DNA from: Streptomyces sp. GQFP | GTDB lineage: Bacteria; Actinomycetota; Actinomycetes; Streptomycetales; Streptomycetaceae | Length of the DNA stretch: 64,000 nucleotides | Assembly (NCBI RefSeq): GCF_021545335.1 | Contig: NZ_CP089312.1 | Span: forward strand, 7,192,001 to 7,256,000 | Reading direction: 5' to 3' | Program-made: the position numbers and the translations under genes | Part shown: in pieces, positions 58,137 through 64,000 of the stretch | Position numbering within the stretch: position 1 is the first letter of the stretch | Layout: each line of letters starts with the position of its first letter | The notes under the pieces: model-generated | The model's database searches: none | What the model was told of the DNA's origin: nothing | Seen by the model: the letters and a program-made list of their open reading frames with translations, nothing else

Positions 58137-59498
58137 TCAGAGGCCGGTAGGCGAAGGCGGTGGTGTGCCGGTCCTGGTCGAACTGCTGGAGTTCGGGGGC
58201 GGCGGGGCGCCCTGCGGCGGCGGAGCCGTGGTCGGCGGAGAGGACTGCCATCCACCAGCCGGGCTGGCCGCGGTGCCGGACCCCGAGCCGCCTGGGCTGG
58301 GGGTTCCGCCCATCTGGCTGCTGGTGTCGTCGGCGACATGAGTGGGCGGGGGCTGCACGGCCTTGTCCAGACCGCTCTTGGTCTCCTCGCTGCCGGACGA
58401 CGAGGTTCCTGAGCTGCTGCCTTCGGTGCCGGCGCTCGGGGTGGGGTTGGAGGCGATATCGCCCGGGAAGCCGCCGGGGACGGCGTCCGGACCCTGGGGT
58501 GCGCCTCCTGCTGCGGCGGCTGGTCCGCCGGTTCCGGCGGTGGCGACCGCGGCGGCGGCCTTGCGTCCGGCACGTTCGGCGTGCTGGCGGGCCATCTGCG
58601 CGCCGGCCCCGCCGGAGCGGTGCAACGTTTCTGCGTCGGAGCCTTCGGAGGCGGCCCAGTGCACGAACTTGAACGTGGCGTACGGGCACAGCAGGACCAG
58701 GGCCATGATGACGATGCCGGCCATGACGTCGGCGAGGGCGGCGATACCGTCCTTGGCCTCGGTCTTGCCCATCGCCGCGATGCCGAGCACGAAGATCACG
58801 GTCATGAGGAGCTTGCTGACCACGAGGGTGGCGGTGGCTTCGATCCATCCCTTGCGCCAGCGTCGGGCGGCTTCCCAGCCGCCGCCGGCTCCTGCGAAGA
58901 CGGCGAGGGTGACCATGACGAGGATGCCGACCTTGCGGACCATCATCACGCACCAGTAGAGGATGGCGCCGATCGCGGCGCCGATGCCGACGAAGACGGT
59001 GACGAGCCAGCCCAGGCCGGACAGCTCGGCGATCTGTCCCACCTTGACGATGCGCCGCACTGCCGTGGCGATGTCGAGGTTGGCGGCTTTGAGGAGGCCG
59101 TCGGAGAGTGCGTCGACGACTTCGATGGCGACGGTGGTGAAGGCGATGGCGGTGAACGCGAAGATCACGCCGGTGGCGGTGCCGGTGAATGCCTGGGTGA
59201 GCGCTTGGCCGTCGCGGCGGATCGCGGCGCGTACGAGCTGGGCGCAGAACGTGGCGACGAGGCAGATCAGGCCAATCGGCAGGATCATCTCGTAGTTGTC
59301 GCGGAACCACCCGGCATTCAAGTCGACCTTGGTGGTGGTGTTGACCGCCTCGGCAGCCAAGTCGGCTGCGGCGGCGGCGAGTTCGCCAGCGCTCTTGGCC
59401 ATCCAGTTGCCGATGGCCGTACCGGGGTCGGAGGCGAAGTCCACGGCGTCACCGACGGCACAGAGCTGGGACGCGACGGGCAGGTCGCAGAAGCCCAA
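58137..59498 (-). CDS. VirB6/TrbL-like polytopic membrane protein
   Basis: This 453-residue protein starts at TTG 59498, 9 nt after AAAGGAGG. It has about six transmembrane segments between residues 65 and 270 (ILPIGLICLVATFCAQLV, GVIFAFTAIAFTTVAIEVV, LVTVFVGIGAAIGAILYW, LVMVTLAVFAGAG, LLMTVIFVLGIAAMG, IVIMALVLLCPY). A long Gly/Ser/Pro-rich C-terminal tail follows, probably disordered. It would form part of the inner-membrane channel of the transfer apparatus. Order next to VirB8-like and pilin-like genes supports this. Confidence 0.87.
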   Translation of the reverse strand: MGFCDLPVASQLCAVGDAVDFASDPGTAIGNWMAKSAGELAAAAADLAAEAVNTTTKVDLNAGWFRDNYEMILPIGLICLVATFCAQLVRAAIRRDGQALTQAFTGTATGVIFAFTAIAFTTVAIEVVDALSDGLLKAANLDIATAVRRIVKVGQIAELSGLGWLVTVFVGIGAAIGAILYWCVMMVRKVGILVMVTLAVFAGAGGGWEAARRWRKGWIEATATLVVSKLLMTVIFVLGIAAMGKTEAKDGIAALADVMAGIVIMALVLLCPYATFKFVHWAASEGSDAETLHRSGGAGAQMARQHAERAGRKAAAAVATAGTGGPAAAAGGAPQGPDAVPGGFPGDIASNPTPSAGTEGSSSGTSSSGSEETKSGLDKAVQPPPTHVADDTSSQMGGTPSPGGSGSGTAASPAGGWQSSPPTTAPPPQGAPPPPNSSSSTRTGTPPPSPTGL

Positions 59499-59534
59499 AG
59501 GGGAGTCCCTCCTTTCTCAGACGGGCTTGAGGCG

Positions 59535-60221
59535 TCAGGGCACGACGCTCGGGGCGATGGAGACCAGGGAGCAGCTCGCGTTGGGGCGGCACTGCACGGC
59601 GAGGGTGATGGAGCGGTCCTCGGCGCCGGCTCCGCCCTTCGTCCAGGCGATCTGCTGCTTGCCGGTGACGGTGACGGCGTAGATGTACGCCTCGGTGATC
59701 GCCGACGGGTCGTCCGCCAGCGCTTCCTTGAACGCCGAGGGGTAGTGGGCCTCGGTGACGGTGGCAGTCGCGTACTGGTCCTGGTCGGCCATCCGCGACC
59801 ACAGCACCGGATCGGGCACCTGCGCGGCGATCGAGGACCAGTCGGCGTACTTCGTCTCCGACGTCAGCCACGCACGCATCCCGGCGAGCTGCTCATCGCG
59901 GCTGGTGGCGCGGGTGTCGTACGACCAGAGCATCGCGGCGGCGGCCCTGGCGAAGGCGACCGGGTCAGCCAGCTGCGGAGGCTTCGCCACCGAACCGGCC
60001 CCGGCCGACGGCGACGGGCCGGCGGACGCGGAGGTGCTGCTGCTCGGCCCGGAGGACGGAGCGGCAGCCTGGTTGTCTCCGGCTGTGGTGCGCCCGGTGA
60101 GCAGGGCGACGACGGCGGCGAGGGCGAGCAGGAGGGCGAGGCCGGTCGCGATGACCAGGGTGCGCTGGCGGGTCGACCAGGCGAGGCCGTACCCGGACAG
60201 GGAAGGGAATCGTTTCGGCAT
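59535..60221 (-). CDS. VirB8/TcpC-like membrane protein
   Basis: This 228-residue protein has ATG 60221, almost overlapping the pilin-like stop. A cytoplasmic N-terminus and one transmembrane segment (TLVIATGLALLLALAAVVALL, ~21-41) precede a Ser/Pro linker and an extracytoplasmic domain. There DPVAFARAAAAMLWSYDT, LAGMRAWLTSETKYADW and YIYAVTVTGKQQIAW fit the NTF2-like fold of VirB8/TcpC scaffolds. Two Cys near the C-terminus (VQCRPNASCSL) could form a disulfide. The homology is inferred from topology and motif style. Confidence 0.75.
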   Translation of the reverse strand: MPKRFPSLSGYGLAWSTRQRTLVIATGLALLLALAAVVALLTGRTTAGDNQAAAPSSGPSSSTSASAGPSPSAGAGSVAKPPQLADPVAFARAAAAMLWSYDTRATSRDEQLAGMRAWLTSETKYADWSSIAAQVPDPVLWSRMADQDQYATATVTEAHYPSAFKEALADDPSAITEAYIYAVTVTGKQQIAWTKGGAGAEDRSITLAVQCRPNASCSLVSIAPSVVP

Positions 60222-60530
60222 TTAGTGGACCTGCGACCCCAGGGCGGAGAAGAACGCCACGATCCCGTTGGCGGCACCGAGTCCGAGGGCGGCGCCCGCC
60301 GACACGACCGCGCCCTTCTTGCCGTTGGCCTCGGCCTGGTGGCCGCCGGTGTGGTGGCCCCAGGCCCACACACCGAGGGAGACGGCGAGCGCGCCGACCA
60401 CCGCGACGATCGCGAACAGGTTGATCGAATTGACGACGTTCTTCAACACAGCCAGACCAGGCAACCCGCCGCCGGAGGGCGTGATGCCGGGGTCGTAGGC
60501 CAGGTACTGCACGGTTTCGAGCAGGGGCAA
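60222..60530 (-). CDS. Small pilin-like membrane protein (DUF6112-type)
   Basis: This 102-residue protein starts at TTG 60530, 5 nt after AAGGAG. It has two hydrophobic segments, LFAIVAVVGALAVSLGVWAW and GAVVSAGAALGLGAANGIVAF, separated by a basic loop (EANGKKG). This is the topology of VirB2/TrbC-like subunits, and the gene sits beside the VirB8- and VirB6-like genes. It lacks a long signal peptide. It resembles the DUF6112 proteins of actinobacterial conjugation loci, which I recall rather than can check. Confidence 0.75.
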   Translation of the reverse strand: MPLLETVQYLAYDPGITPSGGGLPGLAVLKNVVNSINLFAIVAVVGALAVSLGVWAWGHHTGGHQAEANGKKGAVVSAGAALGLGAANGIVAFFSALGSQVH

Positions 60531-60542
60531 AGAGGCTCCTTG

Positions 60543-60565
60543 CGCGCGCCGAAGCCCGGCGCGCG
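60543..60565 (-). terminator. Strong hairpin just upstream of the pilin-like gene
   Basis: CGCGCGCCG and its perfect complement flank a 5-nt loop, directly before the RBS of the 60222-60530 gene and within a 258-bp gap. It could be a partial terminator or an mRNA processing and stability element that sets pilin levels apart from upstream genes. The rest of the gap shows no convincing gene. Confidence 0.5.
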
Positions 60566-60788
60566 GGAATCACGGAAGAAGGGGAAGCGAGGGCGGCGAG
60601 TGCCTGGAAAAGGGGAGAGCCGACGGCGGGCCGGGAGACGGCCAGCCGGATCGGCGCCCCAGAAGGGAGGTGCGGCGTGCACGAGAACACGGCAGGTGCC
60701 GCGGCGATGCTCGGGCGAGGCCGCGCCTCGGGCCGTGCTGCCGGCGACAGTGCTGCGGCGCGGAATCCGAACCGGCCGCCGGGGTGCG

Positions 60789-61154
60789 CTACTTCGGGAT
60801 CGACGGGGTGGGCGCGCCGTTGGTGCCGTACGGGTTGGCGCACTTGTAGATCACGTAGCCGCGCAGCTTCTTTCCGTCGGACTTGCGGGTCACGGTGCCC
60901 CGGGTCCACCAGGTCTTGGTGGCCTTCAGGTAGACCCACTGGTCGTAGGTGATCTTGTCGCCTCGGTAGGCGACACCGACCGCGGTGGCCGTCGTCGACG
61001 GCGACTTGCGGACCTTGACCGCGCTGCACGAGATCTTGGTGGTGTCGGTGTCGTACGCCTGCGCGGTGGAGGCGGTGGCCAGGCCGCCGGCGGCGACGGC
61101 CAGACCCACAGAGGCTGCCGCGAGGGCACGCTGGGCGCGGTGACGGGATATCAA
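60789..61154 (-). CDS. Secreted SH3-like small protein
   Basis: This 121-residue protein starts at TTG 61154, 7 nt after GGAG. The signal peptide is ISRHRAQRALAAASVGLAVA with cleavage near STAQA-YD. The mature part (KVRKSPSTTATAVGVAYRGD, ITYDQWVYLKATKTWWTRG) has the spacing of an SH3b-like domain, which often binds peptidoglycan. Two Cys could bond. It would help place the wall hydrolase encoded just upstream. Confidence 0.8.
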   Translation of the reverse strand: MISRHRAQRALAAASVGLAVAAGGLATASTAQAYDTDTTKISCSAVKVRKSPSTTATAVGVAYRGDKITYDQWVYLKATKTWWTRGTVTRKSDGKKLRGYVIYKCANPYGTNGAPTPSIPK

Positions 61155-61278
61155 AGAGGTGCTCCGTGGTGTCAGGGGAAAGAGGGCAGGAGGCTGGGTC
61201 CTGCGGGCCCCGTCCGCGGGGGCGGGCGGGGTCCCGGTCGGGAGTGGTGGGCCCGGGCTGCCGCGCCCGGAACGGGGA

Positions 61279-62382
61279 TCAGATGACGCGGCGCGCGGCG
61301 AGGATGTCCCAGTCCGCGAGAGGGGTGATTCGAACTGGTTTTCCAGTCCTTGGTGCCTCGATCGCGAGGCCCGAGCCGATGTACATGCCGACGTGTTCGG
61401 GGCGGGCGGCACTGCCGCGGGAGAAGATCAGGTCACCCGGCTGAAGATGCTTGACGGAGACGGCCTTGCCCTCGTTGATCTGCGTGTACGTGGTGCGGGT
61501 GAGGGCGATGCCGGCGTGCTTGTACGCCTGCTGCGTCAGCGAGCTGCAGTCGCAGCGGCCCATCGGGTCGGGGCCGTGCGGCGCGGTGCAGGTGCCGCCC
61601 CACTGGTACATCGTGCCGAGCTGCGCCATCGCCCAGGCGATGGCCTTGCGCGCCTTCGGATCCGCGTCCTTCGGGATTGAGTAGCCCTTCGGCACCGACC
61701 CTTCCGGGATGGTGCCGTACCCCGAGCCGTCCTCCGTCGCCGCGCAGGACGCGGTGTCCGTCTCGCTGGTGTCCTGGCTGGCGTCGGGGAACGTCGCGGC
61801 GATCGCCTTCTGCAGGGCTCTCGCCAGGTCCTCCCAGTCGGCGTAGGCGTCGGGGTATGCCGAGCGCTGGACCTTCTGGGCGGCCTGGGCGACGGTCAGT
61901 TGCTGCCAGCCGTCCACCGCGAGCAGGTGCTTGTAGAACTGGGTGGAGGCGTAGACGGGGTCGTGGATCTCTGTGGCGGTGCCCCAGCCCTGGCTCGGCC
62001 GTTGCTGGAAGAGCCCGAGGCTGTCGCGGTCGCCGGAGCTGAGGTTGCGCAGCCGCGATTCCTGCATCGCGGTGGCGAGCGCGATGATCTGTCCCTTCTT
62101 CGGCACGTTCAGGCTGATCCCGGTGGCCACGATGGTGCGGGCGTTGGGGATCTGCTCCTCGGGCAGGGACAGGCCCTCGACGCGGACGGTCTTGGCGTCC
62201 GCGCCGTTGAGGATCTTGGTGACCTGCTCGACGACCGTGTCGGTGTCGACGTCGCCCACGCACGTGAGGGAGGAGTAGGTGCTCTGGGCGGCCTCGCTGC
62301 TGGTGGCCATCAGCATGGCTGTGCCGGCGAGGAGGAGAGGGGAGAGGACGAAGACGCCGATGCCGGCGGCCACGCCCTTCAA
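61279..62382 (-). CDS. Bifunctional wall hydrolase (lysozyme-like plus NlpC/P60)
   Basis: This 367-residue protein has an N-terminal membrane anchor (VAAGIGVFVLSPLLLAGTAML) followed by a lysozyme-like domain with E108 (ATAMQESRLRNL) and GLFQQRPSQGWG, and a C-terminal NlpC/P60 peptidase with catalytic C279 (CDCSSLTQ), H330 (RPEHVGMYIG) and DLIFSRG. It opens peptidoglycan for the transfer channel, like VirB1 or TcpG proteins. TTG 62382 lies 9 nt after GGAGG and overlaps the stop of a short leader (ATTGA). Confidence 0.93.
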   Translation of the reverse strand: MKGVAAGIGVFVLSPLLLAGTAMLMATSSEAAQSTYSSLTCVGDVDTDTVVEQVTKILNGADAKTVRVEGLSLPEEQIPNARTIVATGISLNVPKKGQIIALATAMQESRLRNLSSGDRDSLGLFQQRPSQGWGTATEIHDPVYASTQFYKHLLAVDGWQQLTVAQAAQKVQRSAYPDAYADWEDLARALQKAIAATFPDASQDTSETDTASCAATEDGSGYGTIPEGSVPKGYSIPKDADPKARKAIAWAMAQLGTMYQWGGTCTAPHGPDPMGRCDCSSLTQQAYKHAGIALTRTTYTQINEGKAVSVKHLQPGDLIFSRGSAARPEHVGMYIGSGLAIEAPRTGKPVRITPLADWDILAARRVI

Positions 62383-62450
62383 TCGGAGGAGCCTCCCCGG
62401 CGGCGGTCGCGGTCCGGTGACCTGGGCAGGGGCGGGTAACGAGGCGTCAT
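62379..62450 (-). CDS. Short leader ORF (23 codons) coupled to the wall hydrolase
   Basis: ATG 62450 lies 6 nt after AAAGGA and encodes MTPRYPPLPRSPDRDRRRG-SSD, rich in Arg and Pro. Its TGA overlaps the TTG start of the hydrolase. It could be a leader peptide that couples or throttles translation. An in-frame TTG near 62627 would give a longer ~80-residue Pro/Arg-rich product, which looks less likely. Confidence 0.5.
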   Translation of the reverse strand: MTPRYPPLPRSPDRDRRRGGSSD

Positions 62451-62671
62451 CAAGGGTCCTTTGGATGCGGTGTCCGGCGTGCCGCGTGCGCGTGGCGTCG
62501 TGGAAGGAGGCGCGGCGGCCGGGGTGGGCGATCGAGTGCGTCGGCCGGCCGTGGGCGAGTTGCCGCTCGCTCGGCGGGGCCGAAAAGCGCTAGGTGTGCT
62601 GGGGCAGGGGGAACCTCCAGGAGGCAAAGAAGGGGGAGCGCCAGCGGCGGTGTGCGCCGGGCGGTTCAAAA

Positions 62672-62700
62672 ACAGTAGGCCCGAATCGGCCGTTGACCAA
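62672..62700 (-). promoter_or_regulatory. Predicted promoter of the transfer operon
   Basis: On the minus strand, TTGGTC (62695-62700) and TACTGT (62672-62677) are separated by 17 bp. The spacer contains CGGCCGATTCG. Transcription would start near 62665 and give a ~215-nt leader before the short leader ORF. Confidence 0.65.
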
Positions 62701-62747
62701 AAAGTCGGCGGGATGTGCCGGATTCCGGTCCCTCGGGCGGGCACTTC

Positions 62748-62776
62748 TTGGTCGTCGGCCGATTCGCCTCTACAGT
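62748..62776 (+). promoter_or_regulatory. Predicted promoter of the methyltransferase gene
   Basis: On the plus strand, TTGGTC (62748-62753) and TACAGT (62771-62776) are separated by 17 bp, with the same CGGCCGATTCG core in the spacer as the opposite promoter. Confidence 0.65.
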
Positions 62777-62912
62777 TTTAGGACTCCCTCGCCCTCCCCG
62801 GTCTGCGGCCTCGGGCTTCTGTATGCCCATTTTCGGTTCCGCGGGGACGCCATTGTGCGAGGCGGTCATTTCCTGCGCATGCGCATTCACCGACCCGAAT
62901 CGGGGTTCCTCT

Positions 62913-63668
62913 TTGCCTTTTTCCCTGCATCAGGGCGACGCCTTGAGCGTCCTTTCCAAGCTGCCGGACGACTGCGTCGATTCCGTGATCACCGATCCGC
63001 CCTACAACTCGGGCGGGCGGACCGCGAAGGAACGCACGAGCCGGTCGGCCAAGCAGAAGTACACCTCCGCCGATGCCCAGCACACGCTGCCGGACTTCAC
63101 CGGCGAGAACATGGACCAGCGGTCGTACGGATTCTGGCTGACGCAGATCATGACCGAGGCGCACCGGCTCACCAAGACCGGCGGGACCGCGCTGCTGTTC
63201 ACCGACTGGCGTCAGCTACCCGTTACGACGGACGCGATCCAGGCGGCTGGCTGGCTGTGGCGGGGCGTGCTGGCCTGGCACAAGCCGCAGGCCCGCCCGC
63301 AGAAGGGGCGCTTCACGCAGAACTGCGAGTTCGTCGTCTGGGCCTCCAAGGGCGCGATCGACGGCTCGGCCAACCCGGTCTACCTGCCGGGCATGTACTC
63401 CGCCTCACAGCCGTCCGGTTCGGCCCGGCGGCACATCACGCAGAAGCCCGTCGAGGTGATGCGCGAGCTGGTCAAGATCTGCCCCGACGGCGGCACGGTG
63501 CTCGACTTCTGCGCCGGTTCGGGCTCGACCGGGGTCGCCGCGCTCCTCGAAGGCCGTGACTTTATCGGCGTGGAGAAGACCGAGCAGTACGCCGCCGTCG
63601 CGGCCGACCGGCTCACCGAGACCATCCGCCAGACCCTCGCCCAGGACGACCTGATCCTCACCGCCTGA
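62913..63668 (+). CDS. Orphan DNA (amino) methyltransferase
   Basis: This 251-residue N6-adenine or N4-cytosine methyltransferase of the β-type order has catalytic DPPYNSGG near residue 28-35 ahead of the SAM motif VLDFCAGSGSTG near 188-199. ITQKPVEVM precedes motif I as expected. TTG 62913 (PFSLHQGDALSVL) is the likely start, since the family usually begins there and upstream third-position GC is low; ATG 62823 would add 30 residues. There is no endonuclease gene beside it, so it may protect the element DNA during transfer. Confidence 0.88.
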   Translation: MPFSLHQGDALSVLSKLPDDCVDSVITDPPYNSGGRTAKERTSRSAKQKYTSADAQHTLPDFTGENMDQRSYGFWLTQIMTEAHRLTKTGGTALLFTDWRQLPVTTDAIQAAGWLWRGVLAWHKPQARPQKGRFTQNCEFVVWASKGAIDGSANPVYLPGMYSASQPSGSARRHITQKPVEVMRELVKICPDGGTVLDFCAGSGSTGVAALLEGRDFIGVEKTEQYAAVAADRLTETIRQTLAQDDLILTA

Positions 63669-63819
63669 CCCGCCAACAGGCCCTATTTCAGCGATAGTTG
63701 GTGACTTTCGCAATCCCAGGCCGGCATCCGGGGCGGACCTCGCCTTTCCTGCGGGTCGGCCTGTTCGCCACCGCGTGGCGTGTCCTGCCATTCCCACGGC
63801 CGAGGAGGCCATTGCTTTC

Positions 63820-64000
63820 ATGCCTGAATCCGTAGAACCCCCCAATGAGGGGGAGTTGGAACCGGTCCGCCTGCCCGACTCCCAGTTGGAGGGGATCGAG
63901 GCCAGTGTGCGCCGGCTGATGGAGGAGTCGGCGCAGCAGGCCCGCCAGCTCGACCATCTGGCCGCCGCCCCGGCACCCGGCGGATCGCCGTTCGCCGCTT
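63820..64000 (+). CDS. Unknown protein, cut by right edge
   Basis: The frame starts at ATG 63820, with GAGGAGG about 11 nt upstream, and runs off the window. The visible ~60 residues are acidic and helical (LPDSQLEGIEASVRRLMEES). It may be transcribed with the methyltransferase gene. Too little is visible for a family call. Confidence 0.6.
   Translation, partial: MPESVEPPNEGELEPVRLPDSQLEGIEASVRRLMEESAQQARQLDHLAAAPAPGGSPFAA

Larger units (their letters stand above)
62668..62780. repeat. 38-bp imperfect inverted repeat forming a mirror-image promoter region
   Basis: Arm 62668-62705 and the complement of arm 62743-62780 match at 30 of 38 positions, with a 37-bp centre. Each arm contains a -35/-10 pair and the shared core CGGCCGATTCG between them. 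The symmetry separates the transfer operon (minus) from the methyltransferase gene (plus). Confidence 0.85.

Noticed and set aside
60443..60682. Small minus-strand frame in the gap before the pilin-like gene
   Set aside because: It overlaps the pilin-like gene in another frame, spans the strong hairpin and has no RBS.
58581..61286. Long open frame on the plus strand (901 codons)
   Set aside because: It lies opposite the VirB6-, VirB8-, pilin-like and SH3-like genes, which have motifs, membrane segments and RBSs. Its translation is Gly/Arg/Val-rich and low in complexity, as expected for the antisense of high-GC genes.
62379..62744. A 121-codon minus-strand gene across the divergent promoter
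   Set aside because: It would run through the inverted-repeat promoter region. Only the last 23 codons have a good RBS and coupling to the hydrolase.
1..64000. CRISPR arrays, rRNA and tRNA genes
   Set aside because: No regularly spaced repeats or structured RNA signatures were recognised on either strand.

Overview
The window is high-GC actinobacterial DNA. Very high third-position GC, many GTG/TTG starts, repeated DUF317 domains, an SCO6880-type conjugation protein and an XF1762 protein all point to Streptomyces or a close relative. It looks like part of a large mobile element (integrative conjugative element or plasmid): it carries a type IV secretion-like transfer apparatus, two tyrosine recombinases, several DNA methyltransferases and a defence block. 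No rRNA, tRNA or CRISPR array was found. Almost all genes lie on the minus strand in long, tightly packed operons with ATGA, GTGA or TGATG junctions.

Left block (1-13.2 kb), defence: a pPIWI-RE three-gene island (minus strand: PD-(D/E)XK nuclease, DinG/XPD-like Fe-S helicase, then the pPIWI-RE protein, which runs off the left edge) stands head to head with a complete type I restriction-modification operon (hsdM-hsdS-hsdR, plus strand). Next to it is a decayed nucleotidyltransferase-family gene (13.3-14.2 kb).

14.4-35.8 kb (minus): an operon-like series of accessory genes. It includes a DnaB-N-like protein without an ATPase domain, a C5-cytosine methyltransferase, a PAPS-reductase-like protein, five DUF317 proteins, several paralogous small proteins of unknown function, an XF1762 protein, the VirD4/TraG-type coupling ATPase and a relaxase-like protein that seems to have lost its metal-binding histidines. 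Upstream are an aminoglycoside-phosphotransferase-like protein and a P-loop kinase.

36.2-43.4 kb (minus): two different tyrosine recombinases and a small zinc-finger-like protein, with a perfect 19-bp palindrome upstream as a likely operator, then a MoxR ATPase/VWA protein pair.

43.5-62.5 kb (minus): the transfer operon. It starts from a mirror-image divergent promoter at 62.67-62.78 kb and encodes, in order, a wall hydrolase (lysozyme-like plus NlpC/P60), a secreted protein, a small pilin-like membrane protein, a VirB8/TcpC-like protein, a VirB6-like membrane protein, a VirB4 split into an N-terminal membrane part (SCO6880 type) and a separate ATPase, secreted and lipoproteins, a GT2 glycosyltransferase, and many helical or module-containing unknowns. 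The plus-strand partner of the divergent promoter is an orphan DNA methyltransferase (62.9-63.7 kb), followed by a gene cut by the right edge.

The least-explained content is a roughly 65-residue module that I see in 12 proteins, and an apparent enrichment of AUC and CUG start codons placed 5-9 nt after good Shine-Dalgarno sequences.
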